NCBI RefSeq assembly: GCF_020524325.1
Contig: NZ_JAIVKY010000012.1
Coordinates: forward strand, 26,642-90,641
Direction: 5' to 3'
Origin: Sutcliffiella horikoshii
GTDB lineage: Bacteria; Bacillota; Bacilli; Bacillales; Bacillaceae_I
Length of the DNA: 64,000 nt
The notes under the pieces were generated by a model that saw only the letters and a program-made list of their open reading frames with translations, had not been told where the DNA came from and ran no database searches. Both the position numbers and the translations under genes were made by a program. Below, in pieces: positions 34,690 through 43,489 of this stretch (the stretch's first letter is position 1; each line of letters starts with the position of its first letter).

Positions 34690-35428
34690 ATTTCCGATGA
34701 TAGATAAGATTAGTGAACTGGGCCCGCTTATCTTTGTCCCGATACACCTTCATCATTTCCATTGAAAATATGCAGCATATCAGCCAGATCAATCCGACTG
34801 CATAGCCTGCCAATATGTCACTTGGATAATGTACTTGAAGATAGACCCTGCTTATACCAACAAGGATGATAAGGATACCTAAAAGAGATATCGCAAGCAT
34901 TCTCGTTTTAAAAAACCGCTTCTCTCTACCAATCAAATAGATGATAAAACCATATAAGATGAAACTTCCCAACGCATGCCCACTCGGAAAACTATATCCA
35001 CTCCCATCATACTCTGGAGCCAATGTAGGCCTTTCGCGCTGGAAAAAGTACTTCAAGACTAATATAAACAATCCTCCACCAGTGATGGCAAGAAAGAAAA
35101 ACACAACACCGAGTACATCTCTTTTTTTCAACCAAAGGAATAAAACCGTAAGCACGCTCGCAGCGGTTATCCACCAGACAGATCCGGTTTCCGTTACCAA
35201 CCTTAACATGTTAGTCAGTGTTCCGCTTTCTATCAATTGAAAATAATCCATGATAACATGGTCAAATGTAAACTTCTCCTGCTCCCATACATCCTCTGCC
35301 AATTCAAGGAACAAAGCTGTGGCGGAAATCATGAGTACTATCCCTGCAAGTATAAGCAAACCAGGCGCCCATACTTTACTTAAATCAATCTGATCCTTCC
35401 AATAACGCACTTCCTCTTTTAAATTCAT
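34688..35428 (-). CDS. PAP2-family membrane phosphatase
   Basis: 246 residues, about six membrane segments. The three phosphatase signatures are intact: KYFFQRERP (KxxxxxxRP), YSFPSGHA (PSGH) and SRVYLQVHYPSDILAG (SRxxxxxHxxxD). Acts on lipid phosphates such as undecaprenyl pyrophosphate or phosphatidic acid; which one cannot be told. Ends at a bidirectional terminator; no partner genes. Confidence 0.9.
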   Translation of the reverse strand: MNLKEEVRYWKDQIDLSKVWAPGLLILAGIVLMISATALFLELAEDVWEQEKFTFDHVIMDYFQLIESGTLTNMLRLVTETGSVWWITAASVLTVLFLWLKKRDVLGVVFFFLAITGGGLFILVLKYFFQRERPTLAPEYDGSGYSFPSGHALGSFILYGFIIYLIGREKRFFKTRMLAISLLGILIILVGISRVYLQVHYPSDILAGYAVGLIWLICCIFSMEMMKVYRDKDKRAQFTNLIYHRK

Positions 35429-35519
35429 CCAATCCCCTCGTTTATGTGATAAGTGCCTATTACCTTATTCCACTTCAGCGACTGGGTAAAACTTTTTAAT
35501 AGGCCTGACGAATTCCAAT

Positions 35520-35560
35520 AAAATAAAAGAGGCCACCCGATGACATCGAGCAGCCCCTAT
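35520..35560 (-). terminator. Terminator of the LysM-3D gene
   Basis: Minus strand 15-bp stem AGGGGCTGCTCGATG/CATCGGGTGGCCTCT (with G-U pairs) then TTTTATTTT. Confidence 0.8.
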
Positions 35561-35567
35561 CAATTTA

Positions 35568-36533
35568 TTACTTATAAACTTTTACTTGAACCTCTTGTAC
35601 ACCAAAGTTAATAGCATCTTGCTTGTCCGGAATGAAGATATCAATTTTGTTTCCTTTGATTGCTCCACCAGTATCACCAGCAATTGCCTCACCATAACCT
35701 TCAACCCAAACTTTAGATCCTAAAGGAATAACATCTGGGTCAACAGAGATAACTTTCATATCAGGGTTTTCCAACAAGTTGATTCCTGTTGCAGTGATAC
35801 CAGAACATCCTTCACAACTTGCAGTATAAGCAGTAGCTGTCATTGTTAATTCTTGCGCTACTTCTGGATCAGCCGCTGTTTCTTCTTCTTCTTCTTCTGC
35901 TGGTTCCTCAGTTGGTGCTTCCTCTGCTGGCTCCTCTGTTACAGGCTCCTCAGCTGGTGCTTCTTCTGCTGGCTCTTCTGTTACAGGTTCTTCAGCCGGT
36001 GCTTCTTCTGCTGGTTCCTCTGTTACAGGCTCTTCAGCTGGTGCTTCTTCTGCTGGCTCTTCTGTTACAGGCTCCTCAGCTGGTGCTTCTTCTGCCGGCT
36101 CTTCTGTTACAGGCTCTTCAGCCGGTGCTTCTTTTTTTACAGGAGCTTCTGCAGGAACTGGATTTCCATCAACATAAATTACTAGATCGTCCCCTGCATA
36201 AATTAAATCAGGGTTTGAAATGGAATTCCATTCTGCTAATTTTTGATAAGTAACACCTTCATAGTTCTGAGAGATTCCCCATAGCGTGTCACCTTTTTCA
36301 ATTTTGTAGCGTTCAGATAAAGCCACTTTTAATTGATCTTGTGGATGGATTACGTCACTTGATAGACCATTCCACTCTTTAATTTCTTCTACTGATATAT
36401 TGTTCGCTTTAGCAATGTCCCAAAGCGTGTCGCCTTTCTTTACCGTAACTTCTGCAGCAGAGGCATTTGCACCTAAACTAAACGTACCTGCAAGGGCCGC
36501 TGCCGTTACCAAAGAAACCATGCTCTTTTTCAT
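35568..36533 (-). CDS. Secreted LysM - 3D-domain cell-wall protein (YocH-like)
   Basis: 321 residues. Sec signal peptide (1-27, ending ASA), LysM 1 (~28-70, VKKGDTLWDIAKANN), LysM 2 (~75-122), a Pro/Glu/Ala linker of about five 14-residue units (EEAPAEEPVTEEPA), then a 3D domain (~225-321, MTATAYTASCEGCSGITATG; AGDTGGAIKGNKIDIFI). The 3D Asp residues suggest lytic or transglycosylase-like activity on peptidoglycan. YocH is a WalR target in B. subtilis, and a WalR-like box lies upstream here. Confidence 0.9.
   Translation of the reverse strand: MKKSMVSLVTAAALAGTFSLGANASAAEVTVKKGDTLWDIAKANNISVEEIKEWNGLSSDVIHPQDQLKVALSERYKIEKGDTLWGISQNYEGVTYQKLAEWNSISNPDLIYAGDDLVIYVDGNPVPAEAPVKKEAPAEEPVTEEPAEEAPAEEPVTEEPAEEAPAEEPVTEEPAEEAPAEEPVTEEPAEEAPAEEPVTEEPAEEAPTEEPAEEEEEETAADPEVAQELTMTATAYTASCEGCSGITATGINLLENPDMKVISVDPDVIPLGSKVWVEGYGEAIAGDTGGAIKGNKIDIFIPDKQDAINFGVQEVQVKVYK
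35915..36130 (-). repeat. 42-bp tandem coding repeat in the LysM-3D gene
   Basis: Five near-identical 42-bp units encoding the EEAPAEEPVTEEPA linker. Such arrays change copy number by slippage. Confidence 0.8.
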
Positions 36534-36596
36534 ACTAAATACCTCCTATGTATTTGACTCAGTGTTCTAATCATAACATGGTTCTGGTAGTTTCAA

Positions 36597-36613
36597 AGAA
36601 CAGTAGAATAACA
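36597..36613 (-). promoter_or_regulatory. WalR-like box upstream of the LysM-3D gene
   Basis: Minus strand TGTTAT-tctac-TGTTCT, against TGTWAH-N5-TGTWAH (one mismatch), about 65 bp before the start codon. The family association makes it credible; binding is inferred. Confidence 0.5.
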
Positions 36614-36713
36614 TTTAGGTTACGTAGATAACGGGTATATTAAGGGATTATTACGACTTTTCCTTATATTAGAAGTATAAGGAAAACTATTCTAATAGAG
36701 GATTATTACACCA

Positions 36714-36757
36714 CAAAAATAGAGCCCAGCTTGGAATTTCTCCAACGTTGAGCTCTT
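36714..36757 (-). terminator. Terminator of methyltransferase/FAD pair
   Basis: Minus strand AGAGCTCAACGTTGGA, GAAA-type loop, TTCCAAGCTGGGCTCT then ATTTTTG. Confidence 0.8.
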
Positions 36758-36767
36758 TCATCAAGGT

Positions 36768-37760
36768 TTACTTCAATTTTGTAAAAGTAATTTGATACCA
36801 GCCACCTTCTTTGATAACCGGCTGCATTTTTTCCACTTTAAGCTCTGCCGCATCTGCGAGTTGTTTGAGATCATCCTCGGAAGGCAGAGGGTATAAATTA
36901 TCGAACGCGGTAAAGAAGCTGTTGAACACACTGGAAAACTGACCACCATGTTTGGAGTTGTGTATAGGAGACACCACAGATAATGTTCCTTTAGGAGGCA
37001 ACCACTCACTAATCTTCTTAAACAACTCCGTCCGATCATCAGGAGATATATAATGAAGGATGTTGTTTAACATGACAAAATCCACCTTATCTTCTGGAGA
37101 CCATTTATGAACATCCTCACAAACAATTTCAACCTGTTTTTGCTTTTGACAGTTTTTACTCGCTTCCTCTGCTACATCCTCATTAAGTTCGATTCCAAGC
37201 ATCTGCGCTTTCGGGAACTTTTGCGAAAGCTTTAACAAATAGCCTCCGCTACCACACCCGACATCTACCACCGTATTTGGCTTGGCTTTTTTCATTACCT
37301 TCATCACTCTAGGAATAGCCAGCTGCTCTAAAAGGGAAGAGGTTTGCGCAACAACCATTCCATGTTCTTTTTGATTAAATTGTTCTTTCTTTTCTGTCTT
37401 CATCATTTTTGGGTACTTGATTAAGGTCGGAATATGAAGTTCCATCATCTCTTTTAGAAGCACCCCGGTAGACCGAGGGTTATGTTTACTCGAAGGAACC
37501 ATGAATTTTTTCACGGTTTGGTAACGCTCCTTCGATTTCTTTTTCAAATATCCTATCACGCCGCCTACTTCTACCCATCTTTTCAATAGGTCTTCTTTTA
37601 GTTCGTGTTCTTTCGCAACTTCCATGATTGTCTTAGGTTTTTTAAATGCTTCAAATAAATCTAGCTCATACCCAACATAGGCATGCCAACTATATAGGAA
37701 GGGTAAGTTTCGCTTCATATACCCTCGTGCTTTAAAAAGTCTCACATATTCACTTATCAT
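36768..37760 (-). CDS. Class I SAM-dependent methyltransferase (two-domain O-methyltransferase-like)
   Basis: 330 residues. The N-terminal ~90 residues are a helical dimerisation/HTH-like domain (LFEAFKKPKTIMEVAKEHEL). The SAM domain starts near residue 160 with VVDVGCGSGGYLLKL, then LGIELNEDVAEEA and FVMLNNILHYI. The overall layout resembles small-molecule O-methyltransferases. It follows the FAD monooxygenase gene by 2 bp, so the two probably act on one substrate. Substrate not deducible; no polyketide synthase or peptide synthetase gene is adjacent. Confidence 0.85.
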   Translation of the reverse strand: MISEYVRLFKARGYMKRNLPFLYSWHAYVGYELDLFEAFKKPKTIMEVAKEHELKEDLLKRWVEVGGVIGYLKKKSKERYQTVKKFMVPSSKHNPRSTGVLLKEMMELHIPTLIKYPKMMKTEKKEQFNQKEHGMVVAQTSSLLEQLAIPRVMKVMKKAKPNTVVDVGCGSGGYLLKLSQKFPKAQMLGIELNEDVAEEASKNCQKQKQVEIVCEDVHKWSPEDKVDFVMLNNILHYISPDDRTELFKKISEWLPPKGTLSVVSPIHNSKHGGQFSSVFNSFFTAFDNLYPLPSEDDLKQLADAAELKVEKMQPVIKEGGWYQITFTKLK

Positions 37761-37762
37761 AC

Positions 37763-39088
37763 CTATGCTTCCTCCTTATTTTTCCATGGGTAATCTTCTT
37801 CTTCCGTAAAGAAATGACGGCGGTCTATCTTCCGTTCATCCCGTTCCTTCCTTTTAGGGACTACTCCAGACTGAATGACCCTGTCCACTATGGATTCCTT
37901 CCAAATTCCCAAACCAGAAATATTCAGCATATGTTTAATATGAAGAACGGGATCATTTGTCAGCTGATCCATAACTTTGCTTCTCCACGTCACAAAAGAC
38001 TTGAGCGGTCGGGAATAAGCCAAGGCGGAAAGATGACTTAATTTCAATACATGACGGACCCTTGGTCTTCTTACATCTTCATAAAAAGATAGATAATCCG
38101 GGGAATGATTATCTTTGTCGTACATCCAACAGAGGAGCTCTCCAAGAACGTCTCCATCCTGAATCGCCAAATTCATTCCCTCTCCTGCCATCGGATGCAC
38201 GCTATGTGCGGCATCTCCAAGCAAAGCTATGTTGCCTTTCACATAGTTTGAAACATGATAATGTACCGGGATCATAAGCTGAATTTTTTTCCAAGAATCT
38301 ATTTTTTGCACGAAACCATCCAGCTCCGGGCAAAGTTCTAAGTATTTTTGGTAAAAGGATTCTAGCCCTTCTTCTATCATTTGTTTATATGACCCCTTTG
38401 GAATTAAATAGACGCTGCGTACTAGATTATCCGGCAAAGGGAAAAGTCCTAAGAAGGTATCATCTGTAGAGATGATCTTCCCTTCTGTCATGCTTTCAGG
38501 CCTTGGAAACGTGACAGTCAAAAAATGATGGTCATATTTCTTTTCCTTTTTCGGCACTTCCATCATTTCACGGACCTTGGATTTCCGCCCTTCTGCACTA
38601 ACATAATAATCTGCTTCTAGCAGTACCTCTTCCTTATCCATTCTCACCTTAGCCTTGGTGCCTTCAAAGCCCATAAACCGGCCAGGCTGTATATATTTAA
38701 AGGAAGGATATTTCTGTGCTTCCTCAAGTAGAATCGTTTTTAAGGTTTCATGGGGGATCATCAATGCATAGTTATACGGGTCCGGAAGTATGTTATAACT
38801 CATTGATTGGATAGGCTGTTTGGTTTTTTTATCGAGCTTCTTCTTCTCTATCAACTCAATATGGTTAATTTTATGTCCATGTTGCAACACCTTTGGAAGA
38901 ATGCCATTTTTCTCAAAAATTTGTATCGTCTTTGGCTGCACTAATTCTCCCTTGTACATGTGGGGGCTCCCTTTCACCTGTTCCACAACCGTGACACCAA
39001 CACCACACTTCGCAAGCTTAAGCGCAACCGTCAAACCGCCAACACCGCCCCCAATCACCAACACATTCGCCTTCAACACCATCACCAC
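37763..39088 (-). CDS. FAD-dependent monooxygenase (UbiH/PHBH-like)
   Basis: 441 residues. FAD Rossmann motif VIGGGVGGLTVALKLA, the DG-like segment DYYVSAEGRKSKVR, and the second FAD motif ALLGDAAHSVHPMAGEGMN all point to a class A flavin hydroxylase acting on an aromatic substrate. First gene of a two-gene operon with the methyltransferase 2 bp downstream, suggesting hydroxylation followed by methylation of one metabolite. Confidence 0.88.
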   Translation of the reverse strand: MVMVLKANVLVIGGGVGGLTVALKLAKCGVGVTVVEQVKGSPHMYKGELVQPKTIQIFEKNGILPKVLQHGHKINHIELIEKKKLDKKTKQPIQSMSYNILPDPYNYALMIPHETLKTILLEEAQKYPSFKYIQPGRFMGFEGTKAKVRMDKEEVLLEADYYVSAEGRKSKVREMMEVPKKEKKYDHHFLTVTFPRPESMTEGKIISTDDTFLGLFPLPDNLVRSVYLIPKGSYKQMIEEGLESFYQKYLELCPELDGFVQKIDSWKKIQLMIPVHYHVSNYVKGNIALLGDAAHSVHPMAGEGMNLAIQDGDVLGELLCWMYDKDNHSPDYLSFYEDVRRPRVRHVLKLSHLSALAYSRPLKSFVTWRSKVMDQLTNDPVLHIKHMLNISGLGIWKESIVDRVIQSGVVPKRKERDERKIDRRHFFTEEEDYPWKNKEEA

Positions 39089-39161
39089 CTATACTCATTT
39101 CATTCCACTAAACCAACAAAGCAAAACTTGACAACTCTCTGGAGGAGAGAGGTTTATGAAA

Positions 39162-39199
39162 AAAAATCCTTCAGGGGGTCAGACCCCTGAAGGATTTTT
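39162..39199. terminator. Perfect 16-bp hairpin with T/A tails
   Basis: AAAAATCCTTCAGGGG, 6-nt loop, CCCCTGAAGGATTTTT. Upstream of the FAD gene and not directly after a gene on either strand; terminator-like in both directions, or a mobile repeat containing GGGGTCAGACCCC. Confidence 0.5.
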
Positions 39200-39319
39200 G
39201 AGAACGATGTCGAAGCGACGTTGCGCCGCTTGAGGGAAAGCTTGAGAGGTAGCGCTTGAAGGATGGCCTTTGCAGCGTAATCGCAGCTTGATGTCAGCAA
39301 TAAAGGCCCTAAAAACGGA

Positions 39320-39455
39320 ATCGGGCGATTTTCAGAAATTACGGGCGAATTCTGAGATTTACGGGCGATTTCGAACCACTTTCGGGCGATAATTTGCGTT
39401 TACGGGCGATTTTTCAGATTTACGGGCGAAAATAGAAAAATACGGGCGATTCCCT
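39320..39455. repeat. Seven-unit ~20-bp tandem array
   Basis: CGGGCGA occurs at 39322, 39342, 39362, 39383, 39403, 39423 and 39443, a 20/20/21/20/20/20 spacing, within a looser consensus TTACGGGCGATTT. Not a multiple of three, so not coding. Too short for CRISPR. Confidence 0.7.
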
Positions 39456-39588
39456 TTAATTGTAAAAAACTCACACCCAAAATCGCCTCCAATTTTCAAA
39501 AAATCCAAAATCAAAAAAACAACCTCTTCGGCCCCATCAGCCGAAGAAGTTGTTCCCTTCCAGAAAAACCAACATTCCAACAAACCCC

Positions 39589-39852
39589 TTATCTGTATCT
39601 GCCGCCCCCAGTAGAGCGTTTCAACGCCTCGATGTCCTCTTCAACGGACCCCCAACGTTCTTCCACCAGTGCCTTCGCATCCGCAATACCCTGATTATAA
39701 TAGTAAGGCCCCAGTTCCTTCATAAAGATGTCCAGCAGCAGATCGGCACCTAACTCGCCAATCTCTTCGTCTCGCTCTTCTTCGAAATATGCCTGGATCC
39801 TGCCTATCATTAGATCTTTTATTTCTTTTGGAATAGAGATCAATTTTAACAC
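39589..39852 (-). CDS. DUF2164 family protein (87 aa)
   Basis: Small acidic helical protein; IPKEIKDLMIGRIQAYFEEERDEEIGELGADLLLDIF and GPYYYNQGIADA are the family signature. Function unknown. GTG at 39852 overlaps AAGGGTG; TTG at 39843 has better spacing and may be the true start. Lies 16 bp downstream of the vanW gene on the same strand, probably co-transcribed. Confidence 0.82.
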   Translation of the reverse strand: MLKLISIPKEIKDLMIGRIQAYFEEERDEEIGELGADLLLDIFMKELGPYYYNQGIADAKALVEERWGSVEEDIEALKRSTGGGRYR

Positions 39853-39868
39853 ACCCTTATGTACGTAA

Positions 39869-40696
39869 TTAGCCGCTTTGTTCTGTTGCTTCTAAAAGAG
39901 GCTCATACATCATAATAGCATGATTTTCTGTTACATATTGGTCATCTATCTCTTTTCCCGTAAGGTTCAATACTTTGCGATGGATGATGTTATGGCGCAG
40001 ATAACCTCCCCAATAAGCAGAAGTGATGCTGTGGTCTTTTTCATACACCTTGTATTTGACAAGTGGAAGATTCGCAGACCTCCATTCACCAACCAAGAAG
40101 TCTCCTTCCATTCTGACCTTTAATTGAAAAGCTTGGTCTGTATCATTTCTCACCTGCAAATCCAGATAATTATAGGAGCAAGTTGCACCACTGCCAAAAG
40201 GTTGCGTTCTCCTAGAATCAGGAAAGACATCAAAACTGTGGCGATATCGTTCTGTCACAGTAAGCGGTGTGTGCAATGTCATCCAATATATAAGGTTTGA
40301 CAACTGACACAAGCCTCCTCCAAGACCTGGCTTAAACGTGCCATAAAAAAGAACCATCCCATCAACATACCCTTTGCTCTTCGTCGGTTTGCCAATCAAC
40401 TTCCAATAGGAAAAAGTTTCACCTGGTCGAACGACAACCCCATTCAGTTTTTGAACAGCAATCTTCAAATTTATTACCTTGTTGTGCTGGTACCACATAT
40501 CCACGTTCTTTAGTTTTCTAAGCGTCGGCGTTTTATGTAAAAAAACTTGATATGGCAATTCTTCCTCTGTCTTCTCCGCTGAATAACTCTTATTTCCTGT
40601 CTTCCATTCTAACCACCGCTTAAGTATGTAAAATTGAGTTCCAAGCCAAATGCGCAATTTCGACCTTTTTTTTGGTCGCAAATCCACATGATTCAT
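39869..40696 (-). CDS. VanW family protein
   Basis: 275 residues. The VanW domain spans ~55-205 with the hallmarks NLKIAVQKLNGVVVRPGETFSYWKLIG, GGGLCQLSNLIYW and RYRHSFDVFPDSRRTQPFGSGAT. VanW was first noted in vancomycin-resistance clusters but its role is unknown; no van genes are here, so resistance should not be inferred. No signal peptide seen. Divergent from splA. Confidence 0.88.
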   Translation of the reverse strand: MNHVDLRPKKRSKLRIWLGTQFYILKRWLEWKTGNKSYSAEKTEEELPYQVFLHKTPTLRKLKNVDMWYQHNKVINLKIAVQKLNGVVVRPGETFSYWKLIGKPTKSKGYVDGMVLFYGTFKPGLGGGLCQLSNLIYWMTLHTPLTVTERYRHSFDVFPDSRRTQPFGSGATCSYNYLDLQVRNDTDQAFQLKVRMEGDFLVGEWRSANLPLVKYKVYEKDHSITSAYWGGYLRHNIIHRKVLNLTGKEIDDQYVTENHAIMMYEPLLEATEQSG

Positions 40697-40885
40697 TACA
40701 TAACCTCCTCCAAGTTTCCCCTAAAAGATTAGACGGAAAACGCCTACCATTTGTTTCAAAATATTCCAAAAATATTTTTACATTATTTCTCAAGGATATT
40801 TTCCCCGATACATTTAACACTAATGTTAGATCTATATGCTCTATTAACCAAAAATAAACGAACCAACTTAAAGCAGGTGACTAAC

Positions 40886-41143
40886 ATGGAACCATACCAA
40901 CAAGCTCAGTCGTCTTCCTTACAAGAAGGAGATGTCGTATACCTTTTTTATCGAAATCCTCATACACAGAATGTAGCATCGATCCAACAGGCAAGCGTTA
41001 TGGCAAATCCATACGAGGAGGGGCAACTTTCCATCTTTCTCTATGATACGTACTATCCATTGTCAGATGAGTTTGTCTTTTTCACTTCATTAGAAGAAGC
41101 AGAAGCATTATATAACGATTATTTTGGTCCAACATTCGAATAA
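40886..41143 (+). CDS. splA: SplA, regulator of spore photoproduct lyase
   Basis: 85-residue protein MEPYQQAQSSSLQEGDVVYL with YRNPHTQNVASIQQA and SLEEAEALYNDYF, matching SplA, a negative regulator of splB in B. subtilis. ATG at 40886 chosen for the GCAGGTGA site ahead. Encoded 15 bp before splB. No clear sigma-G promoter was found upstream, although the B. subtilis operon uses one. Confidence 0.85.
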   Translation: MEPYQQAQSSSLQEGDVVYLFYRNPHTQNVASIQQASVMANPYEEGQLSIFLYDTYYPLSDEFVFFTSLEEAEALYNDYFGPTFE

Positions 41144-41158
41144 AAAGGGGGGCAATAC

Positions 41159-42184
41159 ATGAAACCGTTTGTTCCACAGCTTGTATATATTGAACCGCGA
41201 GCCCTTGACTATCCACTAGGAGTGGAGTTAAAGGAAAAATTTGAATCAATGGGTCTTGAAATCCGTGAGACCACTTCCCACAACCAAATAAGAAACCTGC
41301 CTGGAGATAATGATTTTCAAAAATACCGGACAGCTAAATCCACATTGGTTGTAGGAGTAAGGAAAACATTGAAGTTTGATTCATCCAAGCCTTCCGCTGA
41401 ATATGCCATACCTTTTGCTACAGGTTGTATGGGTCATTGTCATTATTGCTATTTGCAGACAACCATGGGAAGCAAACCTTATATCCGAACTTATGTGAAC
41501 TTGGATGAAATCTTTGATGCTGCTGATAAATACATGCAAGAACGAGCACCTGAAATCACGAGATTTGAAGCGTCTTGTACTTCCGATATAGTAGGTATTG
41601 ATCATTTGACTCATTCTTTAAAGAAAGCGATTGAATATTTTGGTAAATCTGACCATGGCTTGCTTAGATTCGTGACAAAATTCCATCATGTTGATCATTT
41701 ACTTGATGCAGATCATCGTGGAAAAACAAGGTTTCGTTTCAGCGTGAATGCTGATTACGTCATAAAGAACTTTGAACCTGGAACCTCTTCTTTGGATTTG
41801 AGAATAGAAGCCGCCGCCAAAGTAGCAGGGGCAAACTATCCTCTTGGATTTATCGTTGCACCAATTTACTTGCATGAAGGCTGGGAAGAGGGATATAAAA
41901 CGTTATTTCAAAAGCTGTATGATAAACTTCCCGCACATGCGACTGAAGACCTCACCTTTGAATTAATACAACACCGATTCACTAAACCAGCCAAGAGGGT
42001 CATCCAACAAAACTATCCGATGACAAAGCTTGAGTTAGATGAAGCAAAGCGCCAATATAAATGGGGGCGTTATGGAATTGGGAAGTATGTATATACGAAA
42101 GATGAAGCAACAGAGATTAAAGAAACCTTGTCTGAGTATATCCACTCTTATTTCCCTCAGGCTCGGATTGAGTATTTTACGTAA
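41159..42184 (+). CDS. splB: Spore photoproduct lyase
   Basis: 341-residue radical SAM enzyme that reverses the 5-thyminyl-5,6-dihydrothymine lesion in spore DNA during germination. The Fe-S motif CMGHCHYC (Cys ~90, 94, 97) and the H-donor Cys at ~140 (FEASCTSDIVGID) are intact. AAAAGGGGGG ribosome site. Second gene of splAB, ended by a strong terminator. Works with the SASP at 9742, which directs UV damage to this lesion. Confidence 0.96.
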   Translation: MKPFVPQLVYIEPRALDYPLGVELKEKFESMGLEIRETTSHNQIRNLPGDNDFQKYRTAKSTLVVGVRKTLKFDSSKPSAEYAIPFATGCMGHCHYCYLQTTMGSKPYIRTYVNLDEIFDAADKYMQERAPEITRFEASCTSDIVGIDHLTHSLKKAIEYFGKSDHGLLRFVTKFHHVDHLLDADHRGKTRFRFSVNADYVIKNFEPGTSSLDLRIEAAAKVAGANYPLGFIVAPIYLHEGWEEGYKTLFQKLYDKLPAHATEDLTFELIQHRFTKPAKRVIQQNYPMTKLELDEAKRQYKWGRYGIGKYVYTKDEATEIKETLSEYIHSYFPQARIEYFT

Positions 42185-42187
42185 AGA

Positions 42188-42224
42188 AACGGCCCACGAT
42201 CATGTAAATCGTGGGCCGTTCTTC
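42188..42224. terminator. Terminator of splAB (shared)
   Basis: Perfect 13-bp stem AACGGCCCACGAT/ATCGTGGGCCGTT with a 7-nt loop, then CTTC; also faces the converging M42 peptidase gene. Confidence 0.85.
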
Positions 42225-42227
42225 ACA

Positions 42228-43283
42228 TTAGTACTCCACCATCACCGACAACAAGTAATGGTAAATCAACTTTTCCGTGTTTTCAATCGAGCTTGCGTGA
42301 GTTCGCTCAAAAGCATGGGATGATTCTATTCCAGGGCCAATTAGTCCGTGGATGATGTCGTGACCGGAACGAATGGCAGCAGAAGCGTCTGAGCCGTAAT
42401 ACGGATAAATATCCACTTTGTAATCCACTTCGTTTTTCTTTGCGAGTTCAACAAGATGTTTTCTTAGTCCATAATGATATGGTCCGCTGGAATCTTTTAC
42501 GCAGATAGATACTGTGTATTCATCTGATGATTGCCCGTCTCCGAGTGCCCCCATATCCACCGCAAGGTATTCCACAGTTTCTGGGGTGATATTAGAGTTA
42601 CCGCCATAGCCGATTTCTTCATTATTAGAAATTAAAAAGTGTGTAGTATATGGAAGGGTAATTTTTTCAGACTGAATGAATTTGATTAGTTTTAGTAAAA
42701 TAGCCACACTTGCTTTATCATCCAGATGCCTGGATTTTATGTAGCCGCTCTCTGTAATTTGTACCCTCGGATCGAATGAAACAAAGTCTCCTACTTCAAT
42801 TCCAAGTGCTCTAACTTCGTCTGCATTGGTGACTTTTTCATCGATGCGAACTTCGATATTGTCATCGTTTCTTGGTGCATCTCCGGCATTTTTATATACG
42901 TGAACAGAAGTTTGATGCATCAGGATGGTTCCGGAATACACTTTTCCTGAAGAAGTTTCAATTTCGCAATATTCCCCTTCAACGGAGTTCCAGCGAAATC
43001 CACCTATGGTAGTAAGCTTCAATCTTCCGTTGGATTTTACCTCTTTAACCATCGCTCCTAATGTGTCTACATGGGCTGTCAGCATGCGATGTTCTTTGTC
43101 ATTGGTTCCTTTAATGGAAGCAATTAAGCCTCCCTTTCGGTTTCGTACTGTTTCTACCCCGCACTCACTAAGGTACTTTTCAACAAAACCTATTACTTTC
43201 TCGGTATTGCCTGAAGGGCTAGGAATCGAAACAAGTTCTTTGATTAAAGAGAAGGTTTCTTGTACATTTGATTGATAAGTCAT
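42228..43283 (-). CDS. M42 family metallopeptidase
   Basis: 351-residue dinuclear metal aminopeptidase/glutamyl-endoglucanase-type enzyme. Metal ligands are in LTAHVDTLG, RHLDDKASVA, NNEEIGYGG and VDMGALGD, with the last His in ESSHAFERTH. All intact. Likely cytosolic peptide turnover. Single gene, converging with splB. Confidence 0.9.
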   Translation of the reverse strand: MTYQSNVQETFSLIKELVSIPSPSGNTEKVIGFVEKYLSECGVETVRNRKGGLIASIKGTNDKEHRMLTAHVDTLGAMVKEVKSNGRLKLTTIGGFRWNSVEGEYCEIETSSGKVYSGTILMHQTSVHVYKNAGDAPRNDDNIEVRIDEKVTNADEVRALGIEVGDFVSFDPRVQITESGYIKSRHLDDKASVAILLKLIKFIQSEKITLPYTTHFLISNNEEIGYGGNSNITPETVEYLAVDMGALGDGQSSDEYTVSICVKDSSGPYHYGLRKHLVELAKKNEVDYKVDIYPYYGSDASAAIRSGHDIIHGLIGPGIESSHAFERTHASSIENTEKLIYHYLLSVMVEY

Positions 43284-43489
43284 TGTGACACTTCCTTTGC
43301 TACTAATATTTACCTCTATTAAGCATAAGAGAAAATCCTTGTCTTGTATAGTCCGGTGTCAAGGTAATTTTAATCCTATAATCAGGCAACTGATAGACAG
43401 AAAAAGGCATTTCAAGGAAGAAGCATTTGATTTTACGGAAAATATAGTATACTGTTGGTAATTACTATGTTTGGAATAGGAGGGGTCAA

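Noticed and set aside
35843..36253. Leu- and Cys/Phe-rich frames opposite the LysM-3D gene
   Set aside because: Antisense shadow of the 42-bp Pro/Glu/Ala tandem repeat.
39320..39455. Possible CRISPR array
   Set aside because: Repeats are 7-13 bp at 20-bp spacing, with no spacer-sized unique segments and no cas genes.
39869..40696. Vancomycin resistance
   Set aside because: VanW alone does not confer it; no vanHAX or regulator genes are present.
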